In this document: in pieces, positions 33,507-42,577 of the stretch | Numbering within the stretch: position 1 is the stretch's first letter | Layout of the letters: every line of letters starts with the position of its first letter | NCBI RefSeq assembly: GCF_030053135.1 | Contig: NZ_CP125651.1 | Span: forward strand, 434,001-498,000 | Source of the DNA: Rhizobium sp. BT04 | GTDB taxonomy: Bacteria; Pseudomonadota; Alphaproteobacteria; Rhizobiales; Rhizobiaceae | Length of the DNA stretch: 64,000 nucleotides | Direction of reading: 5' to 3' | Made by a program: the position numbers and the translations under genes | Notes under the pieces: generated by a model | The model's database searches: none | What the model was told of the DNA's origin: nothing | The model's input: the letters and a program-made list of their open reading frames with translations, nothing else

Positions 33507-34010
33507 ATGCGAGAAAAAATGGGAAGAACAGTCGAGATCCTGACAGGCAAGGCGGAGCTCTGCCGCTCGATCATGGGGGCTTTGCCCGACTGGTTTTCAG
33601 AACCGGAAGTCATTGAAGCGAGTGCCGCGGCGGTCGAAGATCTGCCGGTGTTCGGTTATGTCGAGGCGGATGTCGTGACGGCGTTGATGGCCTTGAAGCC
33701 GCATCTGCCCGGCGCCGTCGAAATCGCGCTGATTGCGACGCGCCCCGAATATCACGGTCGCGGCGCCGGACGCCATCTCCTCGACGAGGCCGAACGCTTC
33801 GGCCATCAATCGGGCGCCCGGCTGCTGACGGTCAAAACGCTCGCTCCGCGTGACCGCGACGAGCCGCAATTCGAGGCGACGCGGCGGTTCTACGACCGGA
33901 ACGGCTTCGTCAGGGCGGAGGTCTTTGCCACGCTCTGGCACGAGGATCATCCGTGTCTGTTCATGGTCAAGCCGCTCGCCGGGGGACAGCTAAGCGAGAC
34001 CGCGCCTTGA
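33507..34010 (+). CDS. GNAT-family N-acetyltransferase
   Basis: 167 residues (ATG 33519 is an alternative start). The acetyl-CoA binding motif is ATRPEYHGRGAGRHLLDEAERFG (about residues 78-100), followed by FEATRRFYDRNGF, typical of GNAT enzymes acting on small amines. It lies between rpoI and fhuD in the siderophore locus, so it is the best candidate here for the N2-acetylase step of vicibactin synthesis (the role of VbsC); that assignment is by position only. Confidence 0.8.
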   Translation: MREKMGRTVEILTGKAELCRSIMGALPDWFSEPEVIEASAAAVEDLPVFGYVEADVVTALMALKPHLPGAVEIALIATRPEYHGRGAGRHLLDEAERFGHQSGARLLTVKTLAPRDRDEPQFEATRRFYDRNGFVRAEVFATLWHEDHPCLFMVKPLAGGQLSETAP

Positions 34011-34897
34011 GACGACGGGATTTTCTTCTGGGCGCGCTGGCAACGGCGGGCACACCCGCCATCGCGCGCGCCGCGGCACCCACCATCGCCAGCGCCGGGG
34101 ATGGCGGCGTCGTTTCGTTCGATTACGGATTGGCATCGACGATGCTGGCGCTCGGCAGCGTGCCGCGTGCGATCGCCTCGCTGCGGAACTGGTCGGAATG
34201 GGTTGTCGAGCCGACCATGCCGCAAGGCGTCGTCGATATCGGCACCACGGCGGAGATCAATCTCGAAGTCCTCACCAGCATCCGGCCATCGCTCATCCTC
34301 AGCACGCCTTTCCTTGCGGCGATGGATGAAAAGCTCTCCCGCATCGCGCCTGTGGAGACCTTCACCATCTATGCGGAGGGTGGCGAGGCGCTCGACCGCT
34401 CCTATGCCGAAACCCGGCGTCTCGGCGCCATGATCGGGCGACAGCAGGAAGCGGAAGCATTTCTCTCCCGCGCCGACGCCACGTTCGGCCGGCTGCACGA
34501 GCAGGTGAAGAGCCTGTCCGCGGCTCCGGTCGCCGTCATCAATTTCATCGACCAGAGGCATGCGCGCATCTACGGCGGCCCAGGCCTTTACGGCGGCGCC
34601 ATGAGACGCATCGGCATCGAGAATGCCTGGAAAGGCGAGGCCAGCTACTGGGGATTTCAGACGATCGGCCTGGAACAGCTCGCCGAACTCGATGAAGAAG
34701 CCCACCTCGTCGTCGTGTCGCCGCTGCTTCCGTCCGATGTCCTGACCCGGCTTTCCGAAAGCCCACTCTGGACCAGCCTTCCCTTCGTCCGGCGGCAGCG
34801 GATCTCGGTCGTCCCAGGCGTCCTGATGTTTGGAATGGTCCAGGAGGCGCTGCGCTTTTCGATCTTGATGGTCGATGTTGTGGAGACTGCCGCCTGA
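33953..34897 (+). CDS. fhuD: Ferric hydroxamate periplasmic binding protein
   Basis: 314 residues from GTG 33953, or 296 from a TTG at 34007 that overlaps the acetyltransferase stop and would begin directly with the twin-arginine signal LRRRDFLLGALATAG. The mature part has the FhuD/FepB helical-backbone pattern: FDYGLASTMLALGSVPRAIAS, LEVLTSIRPSLILS, GGPGLYGGAMRRIGIENAW, and LEQLAELDEEAHLVVVSPL. It delivers the ferric siderophore to FhuB. The stop overlaps the fhuB start. Confidence 0.85.
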   Translation: MSVHGQAARRGTAKRDRALRRRDFLLGALATAGTPAIARAAAPTIASAGDGGVVSFDYGLASTMLALGSVPRAIASLRNWSEWVVEPTMPQGVVDIGTTAEINLEVLTSIRPSLILSTPFLAAMDEKLSRIAPVETFTIYAEGGEALDRSYAETRRLGAMIGRQQEAEAFLSRADATFGRLHEQVKSLSAAPVAVINFIDQRHARIYGGPGLYGGAMRRIGIENAWKGEASYWGFQTIGLEQLAELDEEAHLVVVSPLLPSDVLTRLSESPLWTSLPFVRRQRISVVPGVLMFGMVQEALRFSILMVDVVETAA

Positions 34898-36861
34898 TGA
34901 AGCCTCGATATTCCCGCTTCGGCGCGCCGGCACTAGCGGCGCTGCTGCTGTTTTCAGGCTTGGGCCTGGCCGTCCTCGATCTCCTGCCGGCGCTGCCGCA
35001 TCTGGAGGCGACCGCCGGTTACGATGCGCAGCATCTTCTCCTCCTCTATTCCACGCTTCCGCGCATGGCGACCGCCCTGATCGCGGGCGCCGCCCTCGCA
35101 CTGTCGGGGACGATGCTGCAGCAGGTGCTGCGCAATCCGCTGGCCTCGCCGACGACGCTCGGCGTCTCGGCCGGCGCCAATCTGGCACTGGTTTCCGTCA
35201 TGCTCGCCGTTCCCTCGCTGACGGGATGGGGCCGGGACGCGGTCGCGCTCGGCGGAAGTGCACTTGCTGCCCTCGCCATTTTTTCGATCAGCGCCCGGCA
35301 CGGCTTCTCGCCCTTTTCTCTTATCCTGTCGGGCATGATCGTCGGCCTCTGGTGCGGGGCGGCGGCAGCCATTCTGGTGCTGATGAACGATCAATATCTG
35401 TCAGGAATTTTCATCTGGGGCGCCGGATCGCTGTCGCAGCAAAGCTGGGCGATCCCGACGTCGCTGCTGCCGAAGGTGGCGCTGCTGGCGGGGCTTGCCC
35501 TTCTGGCCACAAGGCCGCTGACGCTGAGCCAACTCGGCGATGCCGGCGCAACGAGCCTCGGCCTGCCGGTCAAATGGGCACGGAGTTTCATCCTGGCGAT
35601 TGCCATCGCACTCTGCGCCCTCGTCACCAGCGCCGTCGGCGTCATCGGCTTCATCGGGCTGGTAGCCCCGCAGATCGTTCGCCTGGCCGGCGCAAGGCGG
35701 ATCATCAGCCAATTGATCTGGTCGCCGGTTGCCGGCGCCGGTCTTCTGCTTTTAACGGACGAGGCCATCAAGCTTCTTGCGCCCGGCGATTTCGTACCGA
35801 CGGGAGCCGTCACCGCATTGCTCGGCGGGCCGATCCTGATCGCGCTTCTGCCGCGCCTCGCCACCGCGTCGCGCACGCTGCCCGGTATCGCCTCGCCGCG
35901 GCTTGCGGTCGGCAACAGAACGGCATCCCTTGCTCTTCTGCTGGTCTCGGTCGTCGCTTTGGCCGTGACCGCCATCTTTTTCGGCCGCGCACCCGACGGA
36001 GCCTGGGCATGGCTGCCTGCCGCCTCGTGGGACGACATCCTGCCTCTTCGGCTGCCGCGCGTCGCCGCCGCATTCGGTGCCGGCACCGTGCTCGGCGTGA
36101 CCGGCCTTATCCTGCAGCGGCTGACCGGAAACGAAATGGCGAGCCCCGAAGTGCTGGGGATATCGGCCGGGGCAACGCTCGGCGTTGCGGCCGCCATGTT
36201 TGCCTTTGCCGCACCGGGACTGATGCTCCAGCTTGCCTTTGCCGGTGGCGGCGCCCTTGCCGTGCTGACGCTGATCTTCCTGTTGAGCGCCCGTTCCGGC
36301 TTCGGCCCGAACCGCGTGCTGCTCGCCGGCATCGCCTTCGGCGCGATCCTCGACGCCGGGATCGGCGTCCTTGCCGCGAGCGGCGATCCGAGAGGCCTGG
36401 CGCTGATACGCTGGATGGCGGGCTCGACCTATTTCGTCGACAATGCGGTGGCCGCAAACGCCCTTCTGATTGCGCTCGCCTGCCTGGCCGCCGCCTTTCT
36501 CGCCAGCCGGTGGCTTGCCCTGCTGCAGCTTGGAACCGAGACGGCAAGCGAACTCGGCCTGAGGATTGTTCCTGCACGCGCTGTTTTATTCGGGCTCTCC
36601 ACGATCATGACGGCGGCGGCGACACTCGTCGTCGGCCCTTTGAGCTTCGTCGGGTTGATGGCGCCGCACCTTGCCCATGGGCTCGGTCTTCGCCGCCCCT
36701 CCGCCCAGCTCCTCGCCGCCGCTCTGATTGGGGCGGTCCTGCTGGTCATTGCCGACTGGACGGGGCGGATGATCGCTTTTCCCTATCAGATCCCCGCCGG
36801 ATTGATCTCGGCTCTGGTCGGAGCGCCGATGCTGCTGGTCGTTCTGCGCCGGCGGACGTGA
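34897..36861 (+). CDS. fhuB: Ferric hydroxamate ABC permease, fused double unit
   Basis: 654 residues, about twice the size of single FecCD-type permeases, as in FhuB. Two homologous halves are visible: LSGTMLQQVLRNPLASPTTLGVSAGANLAL in the first, and GVTGLILQRLTGNEMASPEVLGISAGATLG in the second. GLVAPQIVRL and GLMAPHLAHGLGLRR are the coupling motifs of the halves. Around 20 membrane segments are expected. No FhuC ATPase gene follows; the next gene is an M20 peptidase. Confidence 0.93.
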   Translation: MKPRYSRFGAPALAALLLFSGLGLAVLDLLPALPHLEATAGYDAQHLLLLYSTLPRMATALIAGAALALSGTMLQQVLRNPLASPTTLGVSAGANLALVSVMLAVPSLTGWGRDAVALGGSALAALAIFSISARHGFSPFSLILSGMIVGLWCGAAAAILVLMNDQYLSGIFIWGAGSLSQQSWAIPTSLLPKVALLAGLALLATRPLTLSQLGDAGATSLGLPVKWARSFILAIAIALCALVTSAVGVIGFIGLVAPQIVRLAGARRIISQLIWSPVAGAGLLLLTDEAIKLLAPGDFVPTGAVTALLGGPILIALLPRLATASRTLPGIASPRLAVGNRTASLALLLVSVVALAVTAIFFGRAPDGAWAWLPAASWDDILPLRLPRVAAAFGAGTVLGVTGLILQRLTGNEMASPEVLGISAGATLGVAAAMFAFAAPGLMLQLAFAGGGALAVLTLIFLLSARSGFGPNRVLLAGIAFGAILDAGIGVLAASGDPRGLALIRWMAGSTYFVDNAVAANALLIALACLAAAFLASRWLALLQLGTETASELGLRIVPARAVLFGLSTIMTAAATLVVGPLSFVGLMAPHLAHGLGLRRPSAQLLAAALIGAVLLVIADWTGRMIAFPYQIPAGLISALVGAPMLLVVLRRRT

Positions 36862-36965
36862 CAGGCGGGCGGCAATCGGCAAGGCCCGCTCATGGCCCAA
36901 CACAATCGTCGTTGCATCCCTCTTTGACCGTTCCGGCCAATTCCCTCTCGTGTTAGGTTGCAGGT

Positions 36966-38372
36966 ATGACCCGAGACGCCGCTATTGCCAGAGCAGAGTC
37001 TTACTTCGCTTCCGGCGATTTTCGGAAGGATCTGTCGCGACGTGTCGCGATGCCGACAGAGAGTCAGAACCCTGATCGTGCACCGGTTCTCGATCAGTAT
37101 CTCGACAGTGAGATGATACCCGCCTTTGAGGCCCTCGGCTTCCAATGTCGCAAGCTTTCCCAAAACGGCTGGCCTTTCCTTTACGTCGAGCGCCACGAGG
37201 ACGCCCTTCGACCGACGGTGCTGGGTTACGGCCACGGCGACGTCATACGGGGGCTCGATAATGAATGGGCCGACGGTCTTTCTCCTTGGCAACTCATCGA
37301 GCGGGATGGCAGGTGGTACGGTCGCGGTGTCGCCGACAATAAAGGTCAGCATACCGTCAACATCGGCGCGCTCCGGGCCGTCTTGGAAACGCGCGGGAAG
37401 CTCGGATTCAATGCCAAATATCTGATCGAGATGGGGGAGGAAAGAATTTCCCCTGGCCTGCACGCACTCGTTGACGCGCATAAGGAATTATTCCGCGCCG
37501 ACGTGCTGATCGCCTCGGATGGTCCCCGACTTTCCGCCGCACGGCCGACCGTCTTTCTGGGATCTCGCGGCGCGATCAGCTTTGACATCTGGATCGATGC
37601 GCGCAAAGGCGGTCATCATTCCGGCAACTGGGGCGGTCTTCTCTCCGATCCTGCAATCCAGCTTGCCCATGCGATCGCCAGTATCACCGAACCCTCCGGC
37701 AAGATTCTGGTTCCGGAATGGCGCCCGGTGAGCATCCCGGACAATGTTCGTCACGTTCTTGCCGATTGTGAGATCGAGAGCGATGCCGAAGGCCCGCAGA
37801 TTGATCCGAACTGGGGCGAGCCTGGGTTGACGCCAGCGGAAAAGCTGTTCGCCTGGTGTTCGTTTGCTGTACTCGCCTTCGAGGCCGGAAACCCGAGGAC
37901 GCCTGTCGGGGCCATTCCTGCGAGAGCCTGGGCTCGCTGTCAGTTACGGTTCGTCGTCGATATTGACGTGGAAAATGTCTTGCCGGCTCTGCGCCGTCAC
38001 CTGGATCAGCACGGTTTTTCCCAGGTTCAAATAGCGCAGCCGAGCGGTGAGGTCTTTCGTGCCACGCGGCTCGATCCTGAGCATCCTTGGGTCAACTGGG
38101 TGGTGGACTCGATCGGCCGTACAACAGGCAAGAAGCCGGCCATCCTGCCGAACCTCGGCGCCTCTCTGCCGAATGATGCCTTCTCTGAAACTCTGCAGCT
38201 TCCGACCGTGTGGATACCGCACTCATATCCGGGGTGCTCTCAGCATGCGCCGAACGAACATCTGCCCATTGATATCGCGCGTGAAGGACTCGCGTTGATG
38301 GCCGGGCTTTATTGGGACCTCGGAGAGCGAAACGTTCCGGGAGTATCAAGTAGCGATCACGATCGTAAATGA
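36966..38372 (+). CDS. M20-family metallopeptidase/amidohydrolase
   Basis: 468 residues. Metal-site motifs are VLGYGHGDVIRG (His and Asp), YGRGVADNKGQHTVNIGALRAVL with the bridging Asp, and IEMGEERISPGLHALVDAH with catalytic Glu residues; a dimerisation domain with DARKGGHHSGNWGG follows. Members hydrolyse dipeptides or N-acyl amino acids. It starts 104 bases after fhuB. A role in releasing iron or amino acids from hydroxamates is possible but unsupported; it may be unrelated to the locus. Confidence 0.87.
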   Translation: MTRDAAIARAESYFASGDFRKDLSRRVAMPTESQNPDRAPVLDQYLDSEMIPAFEALGFQCRKLSQNGWPFLYVERHEDALRPTVLGYGHGDVIRGLDNEWADGLSPWQLIERDGRWYGRGVADNKGQHTVNIGALRAVLETRGKLGFNAKYLIEMGEERISPGLHALVDAHKELFRADVLIASDGPRLSAARPTVFLGSRGAISFDIWIDARKGGHHSGNWGGLLSDPAIQLAHAIASITEPSGKILVPEWRPVSIPDNVRHVLADCEIESDAEGPQIDPNWGEPGLTPAEKLFAWCSFAVLAFEAGNPRTPVGAIPARAWARCQLRFVVDIDVENVLPALRRHLDQHGFSQVQIAQPSGEVFRATRLDPEHPWVNWVVDSIGRTTGKKPAILPNLGASLPNDAFSETLQLPTVWIPHSYPGCSQHAPNEHLPIDIAREGLALMAGLYWDLGERNVPGVSSSDHDRK

Positions 38373-38493
38373 GCGCGCGGTTGATGGCACATGCTCCTTG
38401 ATGCCGCAAATATCCCTGTGGGGTACGATTATGCCCGTCTGCAGGGAGAACCGAGCAGCTTCCCGCGGCAACAAGGAGATCGGCCCTCCCCCA

Positions 38494-38519
38494 CCAGGCC
38501 GTCGCGGGCGACGGCCTGG
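38494..38519 (-). terminator. Hairpin downstream of the TonB-dependent receptor gene
   Basis: CCAGGCCGTCG and CGACGGCCTGG form a perfect 11-base stem with a 4-base loop, starting 19 bases after the receptor stop codon. There is no T-run, so it is probably a rho-assisted terminator or 3'-end stabiliser. Confidence 0.55.
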
Positions 38520-38538
38520 TTCATCTCAACCGCCGTGC

Positions 38539-40710
38539 TTACCACCGATACTTCAGTGTGCCGGTCATGTTGCGGCCCTGGCCGAGGTAGCAGAAGCCTT
38601 CTTCGCAGACCGTGTCGCGGTGATCGGCGATGTTGCGGATGTTGAAGGCTGCCGTCAGCCCTTCATACTTCTTGTCGACCGCGCCGAAATCATAGGAGAG
38701 GGCTGCATCGACATAGAAACTTGCAGCGTTCTTCGAGGTATTGGCGACATCCGTCCAGGTCTCGCCGATGTAGCGCACGCCGGCGCCAGCCGACAGACCG
38801 TTGAAGGGATTGCCTTCCTGGAAGGTGTAATTCGTCCACAGGCTCGCAATATGGGTCGGGGTGACGGCCGGAGTATTTTCAACGTTGTTGCCCCCGGTGA
38901 CTTCGGAGTCGTTGTAGGTGTAGCCCGCAATGATATCGAGACCATCGGCGATTGCCGCGCGGGCCTCCAGTTCGATGCCCTTTCCGGTCACTTCTCCCTG
39001 GGAATCGTAAGCGAAGGTCAGCGGATCGGCGAGCCTCGGCTTGTTCTGCTCGACGATGTGATAGGCGACGGCCGAGAGCAGGATATCGGAGCCGGGCGGC
39101 TGGTACTTCACGCCGACCTCGAATTGCTCGCCCTTCGTCGGCGGGAGAATCGTGTTGGCGGCCGACCGGTTGGTGACCGGATCGAAAGAGGTGGCGTAAG
39201 AAACGAAGGGCGCAATGCCGTTGTCGAAGAGGTAAAGGGCGCCGGCCTGTACGGAGAAGGCGTTCTTGTCGACATCCTCCGAGCTGACCGAGGGCAAGGT
39301 CGAATCTCGCGTCTGGTTCACCCAGGTCTGGCGGCCGCCGAGGTTGAAACGCCAGTTTCCGACCTCGATCTGATCCATGGCATAGATGCCGACCTGCCGC
39401 ATATCGGCCTTGGAAGCCAGGAAATTATAGTCCGGCGTAGCGCCAGAGACTCCATAGGTCGGATTGGCGATATCGAAGTCGAATGCCGGATCGGCGGCTC
39501 CGAAGCCGTAGCCAAAGCTCGAGTCGAGATTGCTGTAGTCGAGCCCGAACAGCATCGTATGGGCAACAGGGCCCGTATCGAACTTCGCCTCGAGCTGATT
39601 GTCGACCTGGAAGACGTACATTTCGTCCCGGATCGCATTGGTGCCGCGATGCGCGACGGTGCCGGTCCAACTGGTAACGCCGAGGTAGCGGGCCTCCAGA
39701 TCGAGATGCGAATAACGCAGGTTCTGCCGGAACGTCAGGCCGTTGTCGAACTCGTGTTCGAACTGATAGCCGACCTGCTGCTGCTTGACCTTCTGGTAGT
39801 CATAGTCGGGATCGCTCTGCCTGAGATCGAGGATCCTGCCGTCCACGGTCGTGATCGCGCCGACATTGGCGTCGGTCTCGTCGGCCTGCGCCAGACCGTA
39901 CACCGTCAGAGACGTGCCCTCGTCCGGCTTCCAGGTGAAGGACGGCGCCAGGAAATAGCGGTCGTCGGCAATATCGAAATTGGTGTCGCCGCGGCGGGTA
40001 AGGCCGACGATGCGGTAGAGGAAATCGTCGTTGTCTTCGCTGATCGGTCCGCCGAAATCGAACATCCCCTGCACCCGATCCTTGGTGCCGTAGGTCATGC
40101 CGACTTCCCGGATCGGCTCTTCGGTCGGTAGCTTTGAGATCTTGTTGACGAGGCCGCCCGGCGAACCCGAGCCGTAGAGAACGGAAACCGGCCCCTTGAT
40201 CACCTCGACGCGCTGCAATTGATAGGTGTCGGTACGGAACATGCCGTAATTCATGTAGAGCTGGCGCAAGCCGTCACGAAAATCGCCGACCGTCGTGACG
40301 TTGAAGCCGCGAATATAGATCTGATCGAATCGCGGGTCGAAGCCGTTCGGCCCCGTCGTCACGCCGGCGGTGTAGCGCACCGCCTCGATGATGCTTTGGG
40401 CGCCGCGCTGCTCGATTTCCTTCTCGGTGGTGACCGAGACCGCACGCGGCGTCTCGACGAGCGGCGTGCTGATCTTGGTCGCGCCCGCGCTGTTTTTGGC
40501 GGTAACCGACGTCCGGTCGGTCTTGCTATCAGAGGCTGCACCTTGAATGACGATCGGTTCCAGCGCCGTCGCGGTGTCACCTGTGGAGGCGCTCTGGGCG
40601 GAAGCCGGCGATGCTGCAACGCCGATCAGAACGACCGCTGTTGTAGCAAATAGGCCATCTCTATAAATTCGCGGTAGATTATTAGAAACATTCAAAAAAA
40701 CACGCGCCAT
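38539..40710 (-). CDS. fhuA: TonB-dependent ferric siderophore receptor, FhuA-like
   Basis: 723 residues from ATG 40710. A signal peptide ends near SPASA-QS (about residue 38), a TonB-box-like LEPIVIQGA follows, then a plug domain (TPRAVSVTTEKEIEQRGAQSIIEAVRYTAGV, IYIRGFNV, VEVIKGPVSVLYGSGSPGGLVN). The barrel ends in NMTGTLKYRW with the terminal aromatic residue. It belongs to the FhuA/FoxA ferrichrome-type receptors and is the likely outer-membrane receptor for the siderophore made here. An IRO-like box lies 68 bases upstream. Confidence 0.88.
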   Translation of the reverse strand: MARVFLNVSNNLPRIYRDGLFATTAVVLIGVAASPASAQSASTGDTATALEPIVIQGAASDSKTDRTSVTAKNSAGATKISTPLVETPRAVSVTTEKEIEQRGAQSIIEAVRYTAGVTTGPNGFDPRFDQIYIRGFNVTTVGDFRDGLRQLYMNYGMFRTDTYQLQRVEVIKGPVSVLYGSGSPGGLVNKISKLPTEEPIREVGMTYGTKDRVQGMFDFGGPISEDNDDFLYRIVGLTRRGDTNFDIADDRYFLAPSFTWKPDEGTSLTVYGLAQADETDANVGAITTVDGRILDLRQSDPDYDYQKVKQQQVGYQFEHEFDNGLTFRQNLRYSHLDLEARYLGVTSWTGTVAHRGTNAIRDEMYVFQVDNQLEAKFDTGPVAHTMLFGLDYSNLDSSFGYGFGAADPAFDFDIANPTYGVSGATPDYNFLASKADMRQVGIYAMDQIEVGNWRFNLGGRQTWVNQTRDSTLPSVSSEDVDKNAFSVQAGALYLFDNGIAPFVSYATSFDPVTNRSAANTILPPTKGEQFEVGVKYQPPGSDILLSAVAYHIVEQNKPRLADPLTFAYDSQGEVTGKGIELEARAAIADGLDIIAGYTYNDSEVTGGNNVENTPAVTPTHIASLWTNYTFQEGNPFNGLSAGAGVRYIGETWTDVANTSKNAASFYVDAALSYDFGAVDKKYEGLTAAFNIRNIADHRDTVCEEGFCYLGQGRNMTGTLKYRW

Positions 40711-40777
40711 CACTGGGTCCCTACGTCACAGATGCGCGCGGAACCTATGGAGCGAAATTGGCCTTGTCAACATAAGG

Positions 40778-40792
40778 TGATTCTTTTAGTCA
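40778..40792. promoter_or_regulatory. RirA IRO box candidate upstream of fhuA
   Basis: TGA-TTCTTTTAG-TCA fits the TGA-N9-TCA iron-responsive operator and lies 68 bases before the receptor start codon, in a locally AT-rich stretch suitable for a promoter. Confidence 0.5.
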
Positions 40793-41126
40793 TCTTTTAG
40801 CCGATAAAATCTCCACGCCTGACTCTCCCGAGTAGGTTGCACGCAGCATCGAGGTTCGCAACATTCTCCGCCGGGTCAATGCCAGCGGAGGGCGGTTTTC
40901 GTGTAAGAGGCCAGGTGCGGACCGAGACGACCGTCAACCCGCCGATCTTGATGGGAGCAGAACCGTGAATTCGGCCCGGCATGGGTAAGATATTGGCTCG
41001 ATGTGACGCATGTTGCCGACATACTGTCATCACCTGGTACAAAATCATTAGGGCAAGCACGTCGTCTTTTCGGGCGAACTCCGCGGCCCGTCTTGTCTCC
41101 GGTCATCTGCTCCCTAAATCCGACAC
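40793..41126. other. Non-coding gap between fhuA and the diguanylate cyclase
   Basis: Apart from the IRO-like box to its left, nothing recognisable is seen. Short frames on both strands lack ribosome binding sites and family resemblance. Confidence 0.4.
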
Positions 41127-42410
41127 ATGGATATCGAGCGAACCACAGCTCCTATCAAATCGGTAAGGGCGTCTTCGCGGAAACCTCTCCAGAGGTTGAG
41201 CCCGGCCATTGTAGCACAAGTCGAGTGCCTGCTCGGCGGACGTACGCGCGATATCCGCCTCCATGGCGAGTTGGCTCAGCTTTTTCGCGAACGCTCCTGG
41301 CCGCGGACTGCCAAGATCATCCGCGCATGGATGGTTTGGGTTATCGTGCTCGACATCCTGACATTGGGCCTTAACGCTATCTTGCTTCCGGCCGAAACCG
41401 TCACGTCGATGCTTTGGCCAGCGTCTATCCTTCCTCCTGCGGCTCTTGTCGCCGTGCTCGCCTTCCGGCGGCCGCACCCTTTGTGGCTGCAGGGTGTTTT
41501 CGTCCTCTCGGCGGTTTTTCTCATCCTGCTGTCCGTCGCCTTGGTGGGCGTGAATAGCGGCGGCGAGTTTTATGAGCGGCATTTGACCATCATGCTTTTT
41601 GTTGCCGTCACCGCCATCATCATCTTTCCCATTCCGCTCGGTTGGGCGATGGCGATCGGTGCTTCTGCCCTCGGTCTCTACCTTGTGTTTCAACTACGTA
41701 ATCCAGGCATCGAGGCGGGAAGCGCGCTCGCCGGGACGCTGTTTTTCGCGAGCGGAGTGGCCGCAACCGTCGTTGCCCGACGCACCACAACCATCTTCGC
41801 TCAGAAGACTTTCCTGCTTGAGTTACGCGATCGAAGTCGCCTCGCAGAGCTTACCGACGCCAACTCGCAGCTGGAATTGCTTGCCCGGACCGATCCGCTG
41901 ACTGGTGTCGCCAACCGGCGTTCGATGATGGAAACGCTCCATCATTTCTGGAACGAGGAGCTTAAGCACACGAGCGGCGCCGCGATGCTGATGTGCGATC
42001 TCGATGACTTCAAGCATCTCAACGATAATCTCGGGCATGCCGAAGGCGACCGCTGCCTGGTGAAAGTTGCCGGCATCATTCAGAGCAGCATGAGAGATGA
42101 GCGGGATGAGGTCGCCCGTTACGGCGGCGAAGAATTTCTCGTCTTTCTGCCGGGCTCCAATGGACAAGAGGCCAGGGCGGTTGCGGAGAGAATTCGCAGC
42201 CGAGTTGAAGCTGCGTCTCTTCCAAATCCCACCTCTCGCGTCGTTCCCTGGGTCACTGTCAGTATTGGAATAGCGATATTGCAAAATGGTGACGTCGTAT
42301 CCGCAGAGCACATGCAGCGCCAAGCGGATGCGGCGCTCTACCTTGCCAAAAAGACCGGCCGCAACTGCGTGGTGGTCCATGCTTCAGAGGTCGGTCAAAC
42401 CTCCAACTAA
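41127..42410 (+). CDS. Membrane-bound diguanylate cyclase (GGDEF)
   Basis: 427 residues. About six hydrophobic segments occupy residues 65-225 (for example WMVWVIVLDILTLGLNAILL and LTIMLFVAVTAIIIFPI). A short coiled linker leads to the GGDEF domain: DPLTGVANRRSMMETL, MLMCDLDDFKHLNDNLGHAEGDRCL, and the active loop RYGGEEFLVFLP (GGEEF near residue 333). No RxxD inhibitory site is evident before the loop. It should make cyclic di-GMP in response to a membrane signal. It stands alone, divergent from fhuA. Confidence 0.92.
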   Translation: MDIERTTAPIKSVRASSRKPLQRLSPAIVAQVECLLGGRTRDIRLHGELAQLFRERSWPRTAKIIRAWMVWVIVLDILTLGLNAILLPAETVTSMLWPASILPPAALVAVLAFRRPHPLWLQGVFVLSAVFLILLSVALVGVNSGGEFYERHLTIMLFVAVTAIIIFPIPLGWAMAIGASALGLYLVFQLRNPGIEAGSALAGTLFFASGVAATVVARRTTTIFAQKTFLLELRDRSRLAELTDANSQLELLARTDPLTGVANRRSMMETLHHFWNEELKHTSGAAMLMCDLDDFKHLNDNLGHAEGDRCLVKVAGIIQSSMRDERDEVARYGGEEFLVFLPGSNGQEARAVAERIRSRVEAASLPNPTSRVVPWVTVSIGIAILQNGDVVSAEHMQRQADAALYLAKKTGRNCVVVHASEVGQTSN

Positions 42411-42524
42411 AATCTCCCAGGAAAACTGCGCTGTTTGCCTGTTGTCGTTCTGGCGCCCAAGAATGACCGCCTCAAACGCCTGCGAGCCGGGTTCGGTGTC
42501 AACTTGACCATTTGACAGATATCC

Positions 42525-42540
42525 TACAAGTATATATGTA
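42525..42540. promoter_or_regulatory. Palindromic operator with promoter before the FadR regulator
   Basis: TACAAGTATATATGTA is an imperfect 16-base palindrome 38 bases before the regulator start. A TTGACA at 42512-42517 lies just upstream and an ATATGT overlaps the palindrome with suitable spacing, so a bound regulator would block the promoter of its own operon. Confidence 0.45.
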
Positions 42541-42577
42541 AAACCCATCTGATAGACGATGCGAGAAGGCGACCGGC

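Noticed and set aside
34875..36956. 693-codon frame overlapping fhuB
   Set aside because: Same strand, different frame from fhuB; Arg/Pro-rich translation without membrane segments, while the fhuB frame shows both permease halves.
40797..41060. 87-codon minus-strand frame between fhuA and the diguanylate cyclase
   Set aside because: No ribosome binding site and no resemblance to any family; treated as non-coding.
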